A model generated the notes under the pieces. It ran no database searches. It was given only the letters and a program-made list of their open reading frames with translations, and was not told where the DNA came from. This document shows positions 61,331 to 64,000 of a DNA stretch of 64,000 nt, piece after piece. The first letter of the stretch is position 1; the number at the start of each line of letters is the position of its first letter. The stretch covers positions 186,001 to 250,000 of the forward strand of contig NZ_PNFV01000001.1 in the NCBI RefSeq assembly GCF_002940945.1, read 5' to 3'. Made by a program: the position numbers and the translations under genes. Source of the DNA: Limosilactobacillus pontis (lineage in GTDB: Bacteria > Bacillota > Bacilli > Lactobacillales > Lactobacillaceae).

Positions 61331-61404
61331 GGGACGGTAGCTCAACTGGATAGAGCATCGGTCTTCTAAACCGAGGGTTGTGGGTTCGACCCCCACTCGT
61401 CCCA
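61331..61404 (+). tRNA. tRNA-Arg (anticodon TCT)
   Basis: The 74 bases fold into a full cloverleaf: acceptor GGGACGG with TCGTCCC (one G-U), D-arm GCTC/GAGC, anticodon stem TCGGT/ACCGA with loop CTTCTAA, T-arm GTGGG/CCCAC with TTCGACC. The anticodon TCT (61365-61367) reads AGA. The discriminator is A at 61404; CCA is not encoded. Confidence 0.97.
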
Positions 61405-61471
61405 TTTCAGATGTTGATATACCAACGTTTTGAGGGGATTTGTGTGCAAAAAGTGCGCAAGCAACCTAAAC

Positions 61472-61516
61472 TGAAAACAACTCGAGTACCATTTCAGTAC
61501 TCGAGCTGTTTTCTTT
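61472..61516. terminator. Terminator after tRNA-Arg
   Basis: AAAACAACTCGAGTAC (61474-61489) pairs with GTACTCGAGCTGTTTT (61497-61512), then CTTT. The bases between it and the tRNA (61405-61471) hold no recognisable gene. Confidence 0.75.
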
Positions 61517-61566
61517 AACTTGAAAGCGTGTCTCGCTTCCTCGACCTCCCCATCAATTCATCTTCA

Positions 61567-61590
61567 AATAAGAAATGCAAATTTCTTATT
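61567..61590. repeat. Perfect 10-base palindrome with GCAA loop
   Basis: AATAAGAAAT, loop GCAA, ATTTCTTATT. It stands alone, with no T-tract, between the tRNA terminator and the small-peptide gene. Confidence 0.6.
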
Positions 61591-61618
61591 GTTCCTAATT
61601 ATTTAAGATTTTATACTG

Positions 61619-61664
61619 ATTGTTACAAAAGTATTGCAAAATTAGTGAATGGTAACAATAATAT
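61619..61664 (+). promoter_or_regulatory. Candidate promoter and inverted repeat before the 38-residue peptide
   Basis: ATTGTTAC (61619-61626) and GTAACAAT (61652-61659) form a perfect inverted repeat around TTGCAA (61634-61639), a possible -35. The -10 is unclear (TAATAT at 61659-61664, 19-base spacer). Confidence 0.4.
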
Positions 61665-61695
61665 TAGATAGAAGATTGATTTGGGGTGATTAATT

Positions 61696-61812
61696 ATGTT
61701 GCCATTTTTGATTATTGTATTAATTCTTGCTGGATCGGTCATCGGCAACATCGTGTCAAACAACCGGGTTCCTGGTAAGCATAGCGCTGCCGCCCGTGAT
61801 CGTAAAGCATAA
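61696..61812 (+). CDS. 38-residue single-span membrane peptide
   Basis: A short frame with GGGGTGA 8 bases before the ATG. Residues 2-20 are strongly hydrophobic (LPFLIIVLILAGSVIGNIV). The remaining 18 are polar and basic (K, H, R), giving an N-out/C-in or membrane-tethered peptide. A strong terminator follows 20 bases after the stop, and an inverted repeat lies upstream. The arrangement is that of a small stand-alone gene; small membrane toxins and regulators look like this, but no family is recognised and no antisense RNA is evident. Confidence 0.65.
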   Translation: MLPFLIIVLILAGSVIGNIVSNNRVPGKHSAAARDRKA

Positions 61813-61831
61813 TCACTGTTTAACCTTCAAC

Positions 61832-61877
61832 AAAGAAAAGAGTGCAAAGACGTTTTGCCTTTGCACTCTTTTTCTTT
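61832..61877. terminator. Bidirectional terminator
   Basis: AAAGAAAAGAGTGCAAAG pairs with CTTTGCACTCTTTTTCTTT around a 9-base loop, between the peptide gene and the convergent three-gene operon. Confidence 0.9.
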
Positions 61878-62405
61878 CTAATTTTCATACTGCTTAGCAA
61901 TCCGCTCCAACAAGTCCAGATACTCCTGCTGGAGAGCTTCTGGCTGGTAGCTGAAATCAACCATCCCCATCTTAAGCAGGAGGTGCCAAGCGTGGCGGAA
62001 GTCCTCCTGACGGTGGCTATAGTAGGCCCCATTCAGAAAGTGCTTGATTGCTAGGTACTCCTTATTCAGATCGGCCAGCTTGGTAGACTGCTTAGCGGTT
62101 GTAACCCGTTGCCACTGGTCAGCGTCCATCACAACCAGGTGGGTCCACTGTTTTTTGGCACTAAACAATAGTAGGAGGGCCAGGGCCTTCAGGTAGCTTT
62201 GCCGAGCCCGGTTTGCATCATGCTCTTCCTGGTCAAGGACATCAGCCCATCCCGCCGCCTGGGCAAAGTTAGCCAGCTGACAGTCGAGCTGAACATAGAT
62301 CGTCTGCTGCCGAGCTGCCGGACCAATCAGTAGCTCCTTAGCATCATCAATTGTCAGTTCAAGATCGACCACCGTATGCAACATCTTGGTAATATCTAGT
62401 GACAT
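61878..62405 (-). CDS. Unknown protein, possible degenerate dimeric dUTPase fold
   Basis: A 175-residue helical protein, last of a three-gene operon. Its layout resembles all-alpha dUTPase_2/MazG proteins: a QLANFAQAAGW segment (compare ELGELAN) near 44-54, a SYLKALALLLLFS helix (compare EYVDGLHFLLS) near 70-82, and an end like EYLDLLERIAKQYEN (compare EAYLEKN..N). The acidic metal ligands of those motifs are replaced (Q, S, K), so catalysis is doubtful. The family call is my inference from pattern. Its ATG directly abuts the stop of the upstream gene. Confidence 0.7.
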   Translation of the reverse strand: MSLDITKMLHTVVDLELTIDDAKELLIGPAARQQTIYVQLDCQLANFAQAAGWADVLDQEEHDANRARQSYLKALALLLLFSAKKQWTHLVVMDADQWQRVTTAKQSTKLADLNKEYLAIKHFLNGAYYSHRQEDFRHAWHLLLKMGMVDFSYQPEALQQEYLDLLERIAKQYEN

Positions 62406-63488
62406 CTAATCATCCTCATCCCGTTCTGCTTGTTCGCCTGTCGTGTCTCCTTCATCTGTTGGTTCAACCGGTGTAGGGACAGTTTCCTGTGATGCAGGTG
62501 TCGTCGGCTCCGTAGGTACTGTTGGCTCTGTTGGAACGGTCGTAACCATCGGGGTCGTTGGCTCATCGTCCTCCGCAATAATCAATTGTTCTGACCGTAC
62601 TGCCAGGGCATCCCGATTAGCCAGGTACCACTGCCGAACCATGTTGTAGTGAAGCAGGATGTCAAAGAAGGAGACCTGTTCACCAGGATCCTTGACCGCA
62701 AAGGCCCATTCCTGGCTATAGTCATCCGGATCAAAAGACAAATCGAACTTTATTCCCTGGTCCAGTAGCAATTCTGCCCCACTGTTATGTGGCAGGTTCA
62801 TCAGCATGTAGTCAGTCGTTCCGGTCTTGACAAAAAGCCGGTCGATCACAGTTAACTGCAGGTCTGGCTGTTGAAGCTTAAACCGTTGGTCATTGGCAGT
62901 ATTCAGGATCCCTAGATTAATCGTGAAGCCTAGGTCATCAGCCAATTCATTGGCAAACTCAATCAGCGGTTTGATAGCGTCACGCAGCTCCAAATCGCTG
63001 TGCTTCTTCAGGGCGTAAACAATGAAGTAGTTAACCAGGGCCCGGTTATTAAATTGAAATAGGCGCTGGTTGAGGTTCATGTAGAAAAGCGGCTGCTCTT
63101 GGTGCTGCTCGGTAAAAGCCGCTTCGCCGTTGGCACCGACCACGAACTTGAAACGTGCATCAGTCAACGGGTCAACGGTAGCCACAAACTCGTGCTGGTG
63201 GTTTTCATCGACCGTAACACTGGATACGTTATGCATCTCTAAGAGCCGGCCCATAAAGAGCATACAGTAATCGGCCGCTTGGTAGTGCTGTGGAAAGTCG
63301 ATAAAGGCGTTATGAAGATCCTGCTCAGTCAGTTTGCCAGCGGCGGACAGAAGTTCCTCTGCCTGATCGGTTGAGGCCAGTTGGTCAAGCAGGTCAACAT
63401 AATGCTGTCCGCGCTTTAAAACATCCTTGAATGAATCGGCCAGAGCGGTAATCCGGGCTGCCGGAGAATTTTCGATCTTATTAGTCAT
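62406..63488 (-). CDS. Unknown protein with acidic Thr/Pro-repeat tail
   Basis: A 360-residue protein I do not recognise. Residues 1-290 look globular (alpha/beta, with VVGANGEAAF near 119 and DRLFVKTGTTDYMLMNLPH near 220). Residues about 300-360 are low complexity: VPTEPT/PTEPTTP repeats ending in an acidic DEGDT...RDEDD tail. No signal peptide or membrane span. ATG 63488 has AGGTGA at the right distance; the ATG at 63494 is too close. It overlaps the upstream coiled-coil gene by 8 bases and abuts the next gene, so all three are one operon. Confidence 0.8.
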   Translation of the reverse strand: MTNKIENSPAARITALADSFKDVLKRGQHYVDLLDQLASTDQAEELLSAAGKLTEQDLHNAFIDFPQHYQAADYCMLFMGRLLEMHNVSSVTVDENHQHEFVATVDPLTDARFKFVVGANGEAAFTEQHQEQPLFYMNLNQRLFQFNNRALVNYFIVYALKKHSDLELRDAIKPLIEFANELADDLGFTINLGILNTANDQRFKLQQPDLQLTVIDRLFVKTGTTDYMLMNLPHNSGAELLLDQGIKFDLSFDPDDYSQEWAFAVKDPGEQVSFFDILLHYNMVRQWYLANRDALAVRSEQLIIAEDDEPTTPMVTTVPTEPTVPTEPTTPASQETVPTPVEPTDEGDTTGEQAERDEDD

Positions 63489-64000
63489 CTGCATTCACCT
63501 GCTTCCCAGCGTCTTGATCTGAGGTCAAGCTCTTGAGGTAGTCGGCGTAGAGGTTGCGATTGGCCAGCTCAAAATCCTCAAAACTGCCGAAGGTATCAAT
63601 GATACTCTTCTGTTCGTAGCTCAGGATAGTGTTCTCCTTGGACAGGGCCAAGACAACCTGTTCGTTTTCCTTGATCGTCTGAGCCGCCGTCCGTGCCTCT
63701 GTTTCCTGGTCCTCCAGCTTCTGCAGCTGGGCCACCAGTTCTTCGCGGGTAGCTCGATTCCGACTGGATTCAAACAGGCCGGAACGGGAGTTTATGTCCT
63801 TAAGCTCAGCCTGAATCTGCTGACGCTTCTCTTCACGCTCCCGTTGATGATCAATCAGCTCCTGAAGACGGTCATTTTCACTGGAGATCTTATTGATTCG
63901 GTCACTATTGTAACGCTTGTTCTTGCGGGCCAGTTCAAATGACTTGTTCAGCATCTCGTACTCAGTCTGGTCAAAGGAGAAGCGTACATTTAAGACGTCT
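63481..64000 (-). CDS. Coiled-coil protein (partial, N-terminus beyond the right edge)
   Basis: The frame is open from the right edge (reading D-V-L-N-V-R-F-S-F) to the stop at 63481-63483; 172 codons are visible. An ATG at 63954 is probably internal. Residues are rich in Glu, Gln, Lys, Arg and Leu with heptad-like spacing (NDRLQELIDHQREREEKRQQ onward), predicting a long coiled coil. The tail is acidic. The missing N-terminal part could hold the diagnostic domain; SMC/SbcC-like proteins look similar in their coils, but no ATPase motif is visible here. Confidence 0.75.
   Translation of the reverse strand, partial: DVLNVRFSFDQTEYEMLNKSFELARKNKRYNSDRINKISSENDRLQELIDHQREREEKRQQIQAELKDINSRSGLFESSRNRATREELVAQLQKLEDQETEARTAAQTIKENEQVVLALSKENTILSYEQKSIIDTFGSFEDFELANRNLYADYLKSLTSDQDAGKQVNADD

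Noticed and set aside
61405..61470. Integrase remnant next to tRNA-Arg
   Set aside because: No frame with tyrosine-recombinase residues and no repeat of the tRNA 3' end is seen.
61696..61812. Fst-type type I toxin
   Set aside because: Size and span fit, but the typical Fst core and a convergent antisense RNA gene are not apparent, so no toxin family is assigned.

Overview
The window looks like chromosomal DNA of a low-GC Gram-positive lactic acid bacterium, most likely a heterofermentative Limosilactobacillus-type lactobacillus. The evidence is the Firmicutes housekeeping gene order (recG-plsX-acpP-rnc-smc-ftsY-ylxM-ffh; rpe-rsgA-prkC-prpC-rsmB-fmt-priA-coaBC-rpoZ-gmk; recN-argR-tlyA-ispA-xseB-xseA-folD-nusB-yqhY read left to right), Shine-Dalgarno sites of the AGGAGG type, moderately GC-rich codon use with AT-rich intergenic gaps, and a Cna_B-repeat surface protein. 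The species cannot be fixed from this sequence alone. Almost every housekeeping gene is on the minus strand. I see no rRNA operon, insertion sequence, complete prophage or CRISPR array.

Layout. 1-4082: most of a large secreted adhesin whose C-terminus lies beyond the left edge. 4446-6685: ahpC plus a domain-permuted ahpF behind a PerR-like box. 6938-9250: a Ser/Thr/Pro-rich unknown protein, a zinc-free rpsN paralogue and a metallophosphoesterase. 9373-13242 (plus strand): two drug-type MFS exporters and an NADP-type secondary alcohol dehydrogenase. 13390-19674: accessory metabolism, including an aldolase-like protein with its Schiff-base lysine replaced, an amino-acid permease, a lipoate ligase paired with a GcvH-like carrier, a small secreted protein, nagB and an MFS symporter. 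19877-25564: rplS, an APC permease inserted next to trmD, then rimM-khpA-rpsP and ffh-ylxM. 25580-44934: signal-recognition, chromosome, lipid and translation genes, with stress and cell-wall signalling (prkC/prpC). 44952-49540: priA, coaBC, a frameshifted rpoZ and gmk. 49709-50041: a small plus-strand gene with a LexA box inside its promoter. 50106-60310: DNA repair, isoprenoid, folate and peptidase genes, then rpmA-prp-rplU. 60502-64000: an orphan TetR regulator, tRNA-Arg(TCT), a 38-residue membrane peptide and a three-gene operon of unknown function running off the right edge.

How genes work together. ahpC/ahpF form a peroxide-reducing pair. rpsP-khpA-rimM-trmD serves ribosome and tRNA maturation. 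ftsY, ffh and ylxM make the membrane-targeting system. plsX and acpP feed phospholipid synthesis, and the FakA-like YloV may supply acyl-phosphate to it. prpC and prkC are opposed phosphatase and kinase. prp is needed to trim the L27 N-terminus encoded beside it. ispA supplies prenyl chains. The best candidates for something undescribed are the three-gene operon at 61878-64000, the lipoate ligase/GcvH-like pair at 15596-16984, the SOS-controlled small gene at 49709 and the 38-residue peptide at 61696. The permuted AhpF, the lysine-less aldolase homologue and the rpoZ frameshift are the most checkable oddities.
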